28,661 nt of DNA from assembly GCA_001275005.1 (NCBI GenBank), contig JWZX01002944.1, forward strand, positions 1 to 28,661, given 5' to 3'. The translations under genes and the position numbers were made by a program. This DNA comes from Chrysochromulina tobinii. Taxonomy: Eukaryota > Haptophyta > Prymnesiales > Chrysochromulinaceae. Position 1 is the first letter of the stretch. Each line of letters starts with the position of its first letter. This document shows positions 15,962 to 24,645 of the stretch, piece by piece. The notes beneath the pieces are model-generated. The model was not told where the DNA came from and ran no database searches. It saw only the letters and a program-made list of their open reading frames with translations.

Positions 15962-17644
15962 TCAGGCGGCCTTGGTAATGCGCACGCAGAGCGAGGCGGA
16001 CGGCACCAGGCCGAGGGCCACGAGCGTACTGCCCTCGTCGTCGAGCAGTTTGGCGGGAAATGCCGTGTGCAATGTGAAGGACGCGCCCGAGGGCACGATG
16101 GACACGTCCGAGGTGATGATGGCGCGGCGCAGCTCGGCGAGGGTGGTGGTCGGCGCCATGCTGAGCACGCAAGCAACGCCGCCATTGCTCCCCTTGATCT
16201 GAAGCTTGCAGCCGAGGTCCATCTCCCTAACGCTGCCGACGCCGCTGCCGACGCCGCTGCCGCTACCACCGCTTCCACAGCCTATGGACAACGGTTCCGG
16301 CGTCCTCGCTGGCCCGGCGCGCTCGGCAGCTGTATGTGCGGCCATCGTGGCGGCTTTGGGCAGCGCGGCCGACTCCCTCGCTGCCCTCGCTGTCGGATCG
16401 CCGCCGGCCGCCGTGCCCTCGCCTACGCCCGCCGCGTCGGCGACGACAGCGCGAGCAGTGGCACGCGCGGCACCGTCCGCGCCGAAGAGTGCGCTGAGCG
16501 GCGCGACGCGTCCATCGCCACGCGAATCGAGGCGCCGGCCGAGCCCCCAATCGTGTGGCTGCTGTGGCGCCGCCGAGCCGTGCCGTCGGTGCGTGTGCTC
16601 AGCCAACGTGAAGGTGACCCCTTCAGGATATGCATGCTTGAGCTCGTAGGGGAAGAACCCGTCGAGCAGGTCGCGCAGGAAGGCGATGCAGTCGGAGCGC
16701 GCGTACGGGCGCACCGGGGCCTCATCCAATTGAAGCCCATCCAACCAAAAGGTCAGGTTCAGCGAGGGCGTTGCGAGGGTGTAGGTGCCATCGCGACGGC
16801 GCACGACCTCGCCGCCGGTGCCATCCGCGAGGGCATTGAGCTCCTGCACCGCGCGTCGCACACGCTCCATGTCGGGGGGGCTGCCGGCCGAGCACCCGCT
16901 CGGCGCACCGCCAGCGCTCCCAGCCTCCGCCACTGCGCTGTCCGCGGGGAGAGCGGCTACCTCGCGCGGCGGCTTGCCGCTGCAGCCGCCGGAGTTTGGG
17001 CCGCTGCTGCTGCTCGGCGGCTGTGGCTCCTTGGCGCTCGCCCGCGCGGGAACCGGCGCGTGGCTGCCACCGGCGAACCGGTTGCGCGGTTGCGCAGTGG
17101 CGGGGGCGGACGCCTCATCGCCGCTCGCCGTCTGCGGCCTCGAGGGCGCAGAGGAGGAGGTGACGGAGGAGCCTGTGCTGGGCGAGCTCTCGCCCCTTGG
17201 CGTCGAGCGTTCCGAGCCGCCCACCCATTGCAGGCCGTAGTCGGCGAGGAAGCGGTGCATCTCCCGATTCTCCTGCTGCAGGCTGCGATTCTCGCGCTGC
17301 AACCGCTGGATCTCCGAGTCACGCTTGCGCAGATCCGACTCCTGCGTACGGAGCAGGCGCTCGAGCTGGTCGAGCCGCGCCGCCGTGCGCGCCGCCGTGC
17401 GCGCCGCCAGCTCGCCGTACGTTGGCGAGCGCGGCTCCTGGGGTCCGGGCTTCTCCGGAGCGGACAAAGGTTGGAGCAGTGGTGAGGGTGGGACCTCAGG
17501 CTTTGCCGGCGCAACAGCGCGGTCCAGCGCCGCATCCAATTCGTCGAGCTTGGTGCCAACCTTGGTGTGGGTCGAGGTTGAAGGCGGGGGTGCACGCGCG
17601 CCACGAAGCGGCCGCGCGTCCTTGACGGGCAACTTGGACGCCAT
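15962..17644 (-). CDS. UBXN11: UBXN11-like coiled-coil/SEP/UBX protein (p97 cofactor)
   Basis: From the ATG at 17644 the product is 560 residues. Its order matches UBXN11: an N-terminal coiled coil (about 72-138, including REIQRLQREN-type heptads), a SEP domain (about 285-360, with FWLDGLQLDEAPVRPY and FLRDLLDGFFPYEL), and a C-terminal UBX domain (about 479-560, with FTLHTAFPAKLLDD and TLVALGLVPSASL). SEP and UBX domains recruit p97/CDC48 and ubiquitylated cargo. The usual p97-contacting Phe-Pro-Arg loop reads Phe-Pro-Ala here, which may weaken binding. A longer frame from 17761 adds 39 residues and is less likely because it runs into the shared promoter. The linkers are Ala/Gly/Ser-rich. The gene is head-to-head with a U-box ligase. 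Confidence 0.88.
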   Translation of the reverse strand: MASKLPVKDARPLRGARAPPPSTSTHTKVGTKLDELDAALDRAVAPAKPEVPPSPLLQPLSAPEKPGPQEPRSPTYGELAARTAARTAARLDQLERLLRTQESDLRKRDSEIQRLQRENRSLQQENREMHRFLADYGLQWVGGSERSTPRGESSPSTGSSVTSSSAPSRPQTASGDEASAPATAQPRNRFAGGSHAPVPARASAKEPQPPSSSSGPNSGGCSGKPPREVAALPADSAVAEAGSAGGAPSGCSAGSPPDMERVRRAVQELNALADGTGGEVVRRRDGTYTLATPSLNLTFWLDGLQLDEAPVRPYARSDCIAFLRDLLDGFFPYELKHAYPEGVTFTLAEHTHRRHGSAAPQQPHDWGLGRRLDSRGDGRVAPLSALFGADGAARATARAVVADAAGVGEGTAAGGDPTARAARESAALPKAATMAAHTAAERAGPARTPEPLSIGCGSGGSGSGVGSGVGSVREMDLGCKLQIKGSNGGVACVLSMAPTTTLAELRRAIITSDVSIVPSGASFTLHTAFPAKLLDDEGSTLVALGLVPSASLCVRITKAA

Positions 17645-17803
17645 CTGCGGCCTCGTAGGGATGAATGTCGGATTTCCAACGCGGTGCACGCGGCGGTTGG
17701 TTTCGGCACAGGCTGCGAAACTCAACGCGACGCTGATGATTTGAAACGCAACCCGACACATTTCCGTTTGCTGCCACGGCGTGTCCAGACTTGTCTAAAA
17801 ACC
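17645..17803. promoter_or_regulatory. Short bidirectional promoter, UBXN11-like / U-box
   Basis: Only 159 bp separate the two divergent start codons, so one bidirectional promoter and both 5' leaders must fit here. I see no TATA box. Confidence 0.55.
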
Positions 17804-18856
17804 ATGCGGGACCCGCCGCCAAGCTTCCTCTGCCCCATCAGCCAGGAGCTCATGCTGGATCCAGTCACCTGCACGGACGGTCACTCTTACGACCGGCGCT
17901 ACATCGTCACTTGGCTTGCCGAGAATAATACCTCGCCTGCGACCGGGCTGCCGTTGTCCTCTCGCGTTTTGATCCCAAATATTGCACTTCGCAACGCGAT
18001 CGACGAGTGGGAGGATGCACAGCACCAGCCCTCGCCACGGTCCTCGCCGTGGACCAGCCCGTCGGGTCACGGCGTTGACACGCCGAGCGCCTCACCGGCC
18101 GCCCCATCTTCGGCCTCGGCAGCCACTCCCATGGCTGCCGATTCTGCCGACGACGCCGATGCGAGCGATGCCGCGCTGAAGCCAGGTGCGGCTGTCTTGT
18201 ACACGGACGCACGGGGCGAGGAGCGGTGCGCGCGCGTGGTTTCCGTGCATCCGGGCGGCGCTGACGACCCCACGCCATTTTACACGATATTACTCGACGG
18301 TGGTGGCGAGCGCGATACGATCCGCTCCCGCCTCCAGCTCCTCGAACCTCCACGGCCGAGTCCGCCAAGGGCTCAGCAGCAGCAGCAGCAGGGTGAGGAG
18401 GAGGCGGCAGCGGCGGCACGGCGAGAGGAGGAGGAGAGCTCGCGGCGCGAGGCGGTGGCACGCTCGCGACGCGAGGCGAAGCAGGAGCGCCGCCGACGCG
18501 CGCAGGAGGCTGCCGCCGCGGCTGAGGCATCCACGTCTCGCAACGCACATGCACCGCCGCCGCCACCACCGCATCCTTTCCACTCGTTCGCGTACGGTCG
18601 CGCGCCACCTCCGCCTATTCCGCCACCTCGCGCCGGGCCTTGGCGGCCAGCGGGGCCGGCTGACGATTTTGAGCAGGCGGTCCGCGAGGCGGGTGAGGCG
18701 CTCAACCGGGCGAGCCAAGAAGTGGGCGAATCGCTCCGCGGCGCGGCCGATGCCATCGGCTCAGCCTTTCGCGACTTGGGGCAGTTCTTGGAGGGCGCTG
18801 GCGGCCCTCAGAGCGGAGCACGACACGCATCAGCAGCTCGCCCTCATCGATACTGA
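17804..18856 (+). CDS. U-box E3 ubiquitin ligase with SH3/Tudor-like module
   Basis: The 350-residue product opens at once with a U-box (residues about 4-73): FLCPISQELMLDPVTCTDGH, then SYDRRYIVTWL, LPLSSRVLIPN and LRNAIDEW. U-box proteins bind E2 enzymes and transfer or extend ubiquitin chains without zinc. Residues about 124-183 form a small beta-rich module (KPGAAVLYTDARGEE, FYTILLDGGGERDTI) resembling SH3/Tudor-like folds common in algal proteins. Then come a Gln run, an Arg/Glu/Ala coiled coil (about 190-245), a Pro-rich segment, and a C-terminal amphipathic helix. The ATG at 17804 is chosen because the U-box starts right after it; the frame extends upstream to 17684 but would overlap the divergent promoter. 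Confidence 0.88.
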   Translation: MRDPPPSFLCPISQELMLDPVTCTDGHSYDRRYIVTWLAENNTSPATGLPLSSRVLIPNIALRNAIDEWEDAQHQPSPRSSPWTSPSGHGVDTPSASPAAPSSASAATPMAADSADDADASDAALKPGAAVLYTDARGEERCARVVSVHPGGADDPTPFYTILLDGGGERDTIRSRLQLLEPPRPSPPRAQQQQQQGEEEAAAAARREEEESSRREAVARSRREAKQERRRRAQEAAAAAEASTSRNAHAPPPPPPHPFHSFAYGRAPPPPIPPPRAGPWRPAGPADDFEQAVREAGEALNRASQEVGESLRGAADAIGSAFRDLGQFLEGAGGPQSGARHASAARPHRY

Positions 18857-19443
18857 GCGTGAGGTTTCGTCTCGAAGTCTTGCAGTTTCTTTTCTTTTGT
18901 TCGCACGCGCACGACACATCGATCTACTGGTTGAATTAGACAACCGCTTCAACGGGCGTTTCGAAAATGTAAATGATACACCCCACACTTGAAATGCCGA
19001 CCCCCACACCGCCACCGGCACCGCGGCGGCGCGGGCGGGATCGGCGACCGGCGCGGCCGGTCGCAGCCGAGCAAGAACCGCCACAAGAGGACCGGCTCAG
19101 AGACGCGCGCGCGCGCGTGCGACCATGCCAACCCCAGGCTAGCCCGGAACCGGTCCGCTGGAACCCAAGTCCGAACCCCTCTGATCCACTCTGATCCAGG
19201 CTGATCCGATCCTTGAAAGCCGACCCGCGCCGTGGGGGCCGCGGCGTCGGATCCACGTCTGATCAGTTGTCAACTTCCAAAGATCCAATTCATGTGTGGG
19301 CGCCATCACGAGCAAAAATACCGTATCAGCACTATACGTGATGCATTCGGGCTGAGCGCTCGCTCGCCGCGCATGTGGATGTGCGAACGCGAGCTGACAG
19401 CTGAATCGCAGTCAACAGCAGTGGCTGCAGCGGCTTAAATATC
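18857..19443. other. Intergenic region with 10-bp CTGATCC repeats
   Basis: The 587 bp include the 3' UTR of the U-box gene and the promoter of the next gene. CTGATCC starts at 19181, 19191 and 19201, an exact 10-bp period, and GATCC follows again at 19208. A (GC)n tract sits near 19105. TTAAATA occurs only a few bases before the ATG at 19444. I see no gene. Confidence 0.45.
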
Positions 19444-22400
19444 ATGCACAGTACCCGGCAGAACCCTCGTTCGGTACGGAGTGCCGACAACTGCCTGGCG
19501 GCAGCGCAACGTTCAGGCCCTGCATCTCCAGCAGGCAGCACAGAGGCAACAACCCGCAAGAACACCAAGGAAACACTGGCAGCAACTTCGCAATCGCTCC
19601 ACCAACGGCGGCAAGCATTGGCTGCCAGCCTTCGTGGGTTGCACTTCAAGCGCGTACGACTGCGTTTCAGTGACTTTCAGCCCGCAAGCCCGTTTATCAA
19701 TCGTGAGCAAGACATTCTGCAGCTTGCAGAGATGGCAGCGTTGCGGCAGCCTCGTGTCGAACGGGTCACAAGTGACTCTATCTGTGTCTCGTACCTCGAG
19801 GCAGCACGCCCATCAGCGCACGAGCTAAGTATCAAGCCCAATCTCAAGGAGCCCCTGGCAGCCCTCGATACTCTCGAAGATGAGTCGCGTAGCTTCCTGG
19901 CTCTGCTCATCATGCATGCTGCTGGCCAAGAGCTCTCGTGGTGGGTCGAAGCCGATCTGAGCACACGCTTTGGCCATGTGAGCCCCGTGAGTGCACGGCG
20001 GGCTGCTTCGAAGACATCGCCGATTGCACCATCGCCATTCTGCTCGACGACGCGCCCCAGAACGGTCACGCCTGCCTCAGCCGCTTTCGCCAGAGTGATG
20101 GCCTCCCCAACCACGCCACTCTCGCCTACGACATTTATCAGCCCAACCACGGCAAAGCCGCTGCCGCCAGCATTGGCTCCGCCAGATCCACTGCCTGCAT
20201 CGGTTCCAAAGCCGGCAGACAGCCAACGTTCCCAGTCGAGTGTCACGCCCGACGTGCAGCGCTCGACGCGCTCGACGCGCTCGACGCGTTTCTCTTTTTT
20301 GCATCGCGCAGAAAGCGCACATTCGTACCAGCGGCTTCGCGATGCCATTGATCTGGCGCAGGCTGAAAAGCGAATTGAGATGGCTCAAGCCAATGATCAT
20401 GCGGCAGAGACATCATCAAGCAAATTTACGTTCACTTGTCAGGGCCTGCCATTGATCATGGGGATGTGGGCGGCGGCGCAGTTGTATTCTTTACATGTAC
20501 CAAGGACAAACGGCTACCCGACTGGTGTTGAATCGCTTGGTGTTGGGCCTTCGCTGCTCGCCTCGGTTGTGGCTATCGTCTTCTTGGTGGATGCAGCTCT
20601 TGGCACCGCCTTCACGTGCCTAGGATCGCGGATCGAGCCGTGCGTTCAGAGCACATATGACAGCCTTGGTGAAGTAGAGTCTCGATTGCACACAGGCCTT
20701 CGGGCCTGCCTTGCATCGATGATGAGCTGCTCCTGTCAATGGGCAACCGCCTATCATCAGCACGGGCCGTTGACAGGAGTAATCTGCGGCACAGGCAAAC
20801 TAGGACGCTGTCAATTGGGCATTGTCCTCACGATCTACATCTGCTGGCCAGGAGCATGCTTGGCCATACTTCTGCTACTTCCTCAAGATCTCGAGACCCT
20901 ACCGACTTCTGTCCCTCAGCACTTGCTCGCTGGGATGGTCGCTGCCATCGTCGCGCTGCCCTTCGTTGCAAATGCTCTTGGACACGTTCCAATTCTTGCA
21001 GCCACGCTGATCTCATTCCTTGTGCAGCGTGTGCATCTAGAAGATCTGTGCATGTATGTGGTGGCGGCAGGTGCCGCGATATCAGTGGCAGCTTTGTCAT
21101 GGACTGTTTGCTTTGCTCCAGTCGTCGCCGTTGCGGCCACTATCATAGCTATGGTCGCTGTGCTAGCCACCGCTTCTCCGCCGCGGACGCTACTTCACTA
21201 CCCTGGCAGATGGCTTCGCCGTTGTCCTGTTAAGCTCTCTGCGGTGCTCGCCAATTTCCTGGTTGTACTCGATGTCTTAGCAAAGGGCGATCCATTAGCT
21301 GTATGGAAGGCCAACGAGTCGACGCTGACCGTCATGTTAGTGACAGCTACATTGTCAACCCTCATGGCCACCGACTGTGTGCAGAGGGTGGTGAGGCGCA
21401 GCGAGTACTTGGCTGCTCTGAGGAGAGAGCGAATGCAAGCCACGTTGCAGAAGCGAGTGCGCAGCACGTACACGCGTCTCAACGAGATGGTTCGAACCGA
21501 GTATTTCCAATCTCTCACGTGCGAGGTGCAGCGACAGCTGTTGCAGCAGGCCGTCAGCAGCCGCGACCTCCCTCCGTCTGCCATCCGCCTGGTGCATGAG
21601 ATCATGCTGTTGAAGGCAGTGGGGGGAGCTGTTGTGACGGTGGGTCCAAGAGGAGGCATTACGGTCTCTCCATCCGATCGGGAGGGCACGCAGCAAGCTT
21701 CCAGTGTAGCAGATGAAGCAAATATGCGAACAAAGGCAGCTCGGCAGGCACTCGAAGGAGCAGAGGCAGCAGCGCGAGAGGTTGGCCAGTCGCGGACGAG
21801 GCTTGCCGTTGTAGAGAGGCGAGCAGCTGCACAGCTTGACGAGAAGGAGGAGGTACTCAAGGCTCAAATTGCTGCTCGACACGCAGCTGCCAAGCAGTCA
21901 GCGAGAGCAGCAGAGCTTTTGGCTTTGCGGCTCGCGGAGGAAGAGACCGCACGAGTGGCAATGGAGGGGGCAGCCGCGGTGAAGGCTGCCAAAGAGGCGG
22001 CCAAAGTGGAGGCTCTCGAAACAATGAAGCAGCTAGAGCTGCGTTTCGCCAGGGAGTGGAGGCTTCACACGGAGGCACAAGCTGTGTGGTACGCAGTAGT
22101 AGCAGTTACTGCAACTGGGCCAGCAGAAGTGGCAGCCGTCGAGCCGGCCGGCAGGCAACAGAGCGACACCTCTTTGGTGAATGCGGAAGCACGAGCGAAA
22201 GAGGAGATCATGCGCTCATCAGAAGCTATGGCACGGGCTGCAAGGATCGTACTGCGTGCGGTAGAAGACAAGAAGCGCGTGTGCGATAACGCCGCCACGG
22301 CAGCGAACGCGTTGGCCAATACAGCTGCAGCAATAGAGGTTGCGACCAGGGAGGTGGTTACTAGGGCACTTGAACTTCACGAAGCAGCAGCATCCCTCTC

Positions 22401-23034
22401 TCGATGTACGAAGATCCACTCGGCAGCTGCGGATGCGAAGCGAGCAGCGCTCCTGGCTGAGCAAACGGCGATGGTTGCAACTTTATCCGCGAAACGCTCT
22501 GAAGAAGCAGCGAGAACTTTGGCCCATACCTGCAAGACGTGCGTTGAGTCTGCCCGTGAAGCATGCGCGATAGCACAGACGGTATTTGAGTTGACAGAGA
22601 TCGAGGTGAAGAATCGGCGCTTAGTGGTCGAGACTGGACTCGCGGTCACGCGCGCCGCCCAGAGCGCTGCGGCCAGAGCTGCAGAAGCTGACTATGGCGA
22701 TGCGTGGGACGTCAGAGAGCTCGCTGCACGAGTCCGTGCCGCGGGGGAGACAGCTCGGGTTGCAGAGGCGGCAGAGGTGGAGGCTGAAGTAGCGTTGGAG
22801 AAAGAGGAAGCGGCACGTGCGCATGAGGAGATCACGAAGGCGTTGGCGGGCCGCGCGACGAGGGCACTCGAAGCGGCGCGTGTCGAAGAAAAGAAGTGGA
22901 AGCACGCGATGGCCATGGTCGTTGCAAATGCAGCCCAGGCCGAGTTTGCGAGAGCGCAGGCGGAGACATCCGAGCTTGCTGAAAGCTCAGCGGAGCTCCG
23001 GGCTGCTGCGGAGTTGGCAAGAGGCCATGGCTGA
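19444..23034 (+). CDS. Large polytopic membrane / coiled-coil protein (5' part)
   Basis: I do not recognise a family. The 1196-residue frame has three zones. Residues 1-325 are polar and Ser/Thr/Pro-rich, with a short RSTRSTRSTR run. About residues 335-641 hold roughly seven hydrophobic helices, for example LLASVVAIVFLVDAALG, GIVLTIYICWPGACLAILLL and AISVAALSWTVCFAPVV. From about 660 to the end is an Ala/Glu/Arg-rich helix, probably a very long coiled coil. The frame stops at 23032 inside the coiled coil, while the same composition continues one frame over. A single extra base near 23018-23022 would join them into one protein of about 1668 residues. The ATG at 19444 is the first in frame. Confidence 0.7.
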   Translation: MHSTRQNPRSVRSADNCLAAAQRSGPASPAGSTEATTRKNTKETLAATSQSLHQRRQALAASLRGLHFKRVRLRFSDFQPASPFINREQDILQLAEMAALRQPRVERVTSDSICVSYLEAARPSAHELSIKPNLKEPLAALDTLEDESRSFLALLIMHAAGQELSWWVEADLSTRFGHVSPVSARRAASKTSPIAPSPFCSTTRPRTVTPASAAFARVMASPTTPLSPTTFISPTTAKPLPPALAPPDPLPASVPKPADSQRSQSSVTPDVQRSTRSTRSTRFSFLHRAESAHSYQRLRDAIDLAQAEKRIEMAQANDHAAETSSSKFTFTCQGLPLIMGMWAAAQLYSLHVPRTNGYPTGVESLGVGPSLLASVVAIVFLVDAALGTAFTCLGSRIEPCVQSTYDSLGEVESRLHTGLRACLASMMSCSCQWATAYHQHGPLTGVICGTGKLGRCQLGIVLTIYICWPGACLAILLLLPQDLETLPTSVPQHLLAGMVAAIVALPFVANALGHVPILAATLISFLVQRVHLEDLCMYVVAAGAAISVAALSWTVCFAPVVAVAATIIAMVAVLATASPPRTLLHYPGRWLRRCPVKLSAVLANFLVVLDVLAKGDPLAVWKANESTLTVMLVTATLSTLMATDCVQRVVRRSEYLAALRRERMQATLQKRVRSTYTRLNEMVRTEYFQSLTCEVQRQLLQQAVSSRDLPPSAIRLVHEIMLLKAVGGAVVTVGPRGGITVSPSDREGTQQASSVADEANMRTKAARQALEGAEAAAREVGQSRTRLAVVERRAAAQLDEKEEVLKAQIAARHAAAKQSARAAELLALRLAEEETARVAMEGAAAVKAAKEAAKVEALETMKQLELRFAREWRLHTEAQAVWYAVVAVTATGPAEVAAVEPAGRQQSDTSLVNAEARAKEEIMRSSEAMARAARIVLRAVEDKKRVCDNAATAANALANTAAAIEVATREVVTRALELHEAAASLSRCTKIHSAAADAKRAALLAEQTAMVATLSAKRSEEAARTLAHTCKTCVESAREACAIAQTVFELTEIEVKNRRLVVETGLAVTRAAQSAAARAAEADYGDAWDVRELAARVRAAGETARVAEAAEVEAEVALEKEEAARAHEEITKALAGRATRALEAARVEEKKWKHAMAMVVANAAQAEFARAQAETSELAESSAELRAAAELARGHG

Positions 23035-24451
23035 TGAGGCCACGGAGGCCGTCAAGTCTTTAGACATAGCCAGTTTGGAGACGGCGAAAAGAGAGGTGCA
23101 TCTGGGCGGCGTCCGCATTTACTTTCTGCGCCACGCTCGCTTGCTCAGGGAGGAGGCAGCGAGAGCTGCAGCTGAGGCAAGCGCCAAGGACGCGGCCACA
23201 GTCCTTGAGGCCCTCGAGGCCGAGGAGCTAAGAGGACGAGGGCTCAAGGATGAGGTACAAGCAGGCGAGGCGCAGGCCAGGCTGGCGGCGAGCGAGGCTT
23301 CCGACGCTGCGGCTGCAGCACACGACGCCATGAAAGAAGCTCAGGAGGCTAAAGTTGCGGCCACGGCGCTGAGCACAGACCAATTGCCAACGGCTTCCCC
23401 TTCAGCCGCCTCCATGGTTGTGGCAGAGCAGGAAGCACATCAACGGGCTGCTCAGACTGCACGCGAGAAGCTCGTGACAGCCAATCATGCACAAGAGGAG
23501 GCAAACAAGGTGGCGGTGGAAGCGAAGGCTAAATGGGATGCCTGGGTGGAACTGGACAAGGCTGCCTCCGCAGCCGCAGCGGATGCGCGCCAGTTCAAGA
23601 TTGCCATCGGTCTCCAGAAGCGCGAGAACATGCGCGAGAATCATGCCGCAGCATTAGTCGCGGCCAAGGAGGCTACTCTGTTGGAGACCATGCACGAGAT
23701 CTATACCGAAATGGCCCTTGGGATTGTCTCCGATGTCTCATCGATGCTTGCGCATAGGCTGCTCTTGAGCTACGGGCCGGTTGCGGTCGCTACCATGGAA
23801 AACGTCACGGAGGCCATTGTACAGGAGGTCGCTGCTAAGGTGGCAGTCGAGGCTATGATCGCAGAGGCTGCCGAAAGACTGCTCGCCAAGCTGATGGCGG
23901 ACGAGGTCGGTAGCGTGGCAGCCGCCGTCGTCAAGGAAGAGCGGCTACATGGCTACGAGATCGGCCAAGTGATTTACTACTGTGGCTACAATGAAAAGCG
24001 CTACAACCTCCTGCACGGTGCGGAGGGTCAGGTGCTGAGCGTCGTGGAGCCTAACTCGGTGCATCCACCGGGCGGTGAGCGGCTCATATGCGCCTTTGGC
24101 CATCACACGACGGGCATCGTGTTCGACTTGAGCATGATCAGCCCCAAGCCCCCCCCGCCTCTCGCCGGCGGCTACCGAGCGGGTGAAGAGGTAATCTATC
24201 TCGGCCGCTCCACGCTTCGCGGTGACGGCCAACCCCTGCGTGGCATGAAGGGTGAGGTGATCGGTCCTGCACGTGGAGTGGGGCCCTGTGACAACATCGG
24301 CCACATGGTGACGGTACGCTTCCAAGAAGGCGACCGCGACCATCGCAATTGCTACGTGAGCTCAATTGGCCGGCGAATGGAGGCCGAGCTTCCCCCAGCG
24401 GGCTCACCTCTCAGGGATAGCATCGACCGGAGTGGCAGCCGAAAGTTTTGA
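23027..24451 (+). CDS. Coiled coil with two C-terminal SH3-like modules (3' part)
   Basis: Read from the ATG at 23027, the 474 residues start with Ala/Glu-rich coiled coil (about 1-300) like the end of the preceding frame, with which it overlaps by 8 bp. Two similar beta-rich modules follow: about 308-373 (GYEIGQVIYYCGYNEKR ... HGAEGQVLSVV) and about 381-450 (GYRAGEEVIYLGRSTLR ... GMKGEVIGPA, then VTVRFQEG). Their shared GYxxGxxVIYxG start and GxxGxV core suggest duplicated SH3/KOW-like barrels. The most economical reading is the 3' end of the preceding gene displaced by a one-base frameshift. The ATG sits in a strong GCCATGG context, so a separate gene cannot be excluded. Confidence 0.6.
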   Translation: MADEATEAVKSLDIASLETAKREVHLGGVRIYFLRHARLLREEAARAAAEASAKDAATVLEALEAEELRGRGLKDEVQAGEAQARLAASEASDAAAAAHDAMKEAQEAKVAATALSTDQLPTASPSAASMVVAEQEAHQRAAQTAREKLVTANHAQEEANKVAVEAKAKWDAWVELDKAASAAAADARQFKIAIGLQKRENMRENHAAALVAAKEATLLETMHEIYTEMALGIVSDVSSMLAHRLLLSYGPVAVATMENVTEAIVQEVAAKVAVEAMIAEAAERLLAKLMADEVGSVAAAVVKEERLHGYEIGQVIYYCGYNEKRYNLLHGAEGQVLSVVEPNSVHPPGGERLICAFGHHTTGIVFDLSMISPKPPPPLAGGYRAGEEVIYLGRSTLRGDGQPLRGMKGEVIGPARGVGPCDNIGHMVTVRFQEGDRDHRNCYVSSIGRRMEAELPPAGSPLRDSIDRSGSRKF

Positions 24452-24645
24452 TGAGAACTCGTAGTTATTTACTGACTAGATTTTGCCGTTGGCCCATCGT
24501 GCACAATACTCGAACAGCAGCTCCTCCTCCTTCTCCGCCTCCTCCGAAAGCTCTGATTCACGGAAAAAGAGTCCGCGCGTTCACAGACAGACAGCCGCCC
24601 CGCCGTCGCGGACGTGCACGCCGGCGCCCCGGCCGCCCGCCTCCG

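Noticed and set aside
15566-17485. 639-residue plus-strand open frame antisense to the UBXN11-like gene
   Set aside because: A GC-rich shadow: the minus strand carries recognisable coiled-coil, SEP and UBX domains, while this frame gives Arg/Ala/Gly-rich sequence.
19677-20348. Minus-strand open frame of 223 residues
   Set aside because: It lies opposite the N-terminal low-complexity part of the large membrane protein; no domain, and the Gly/Val/Ala composition follows from the opposite codon bias.
22880-22990. GT-AG intron 22882-22990 to explain the frame break at 23020
   Set aside because: It restores frame but removes good coiled-coil sequence and replaces it with an atypical RSSGLLRSW stretch; a single-base indel explains the data better.
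24449-24453. TGATG stop/start overlap as translational coupling
   Set aside because: That is a bacterial feature; the calcium-loop gene has a better ATG at 24646 and the intervening Arg/Pro-rich translation looks noncoding.
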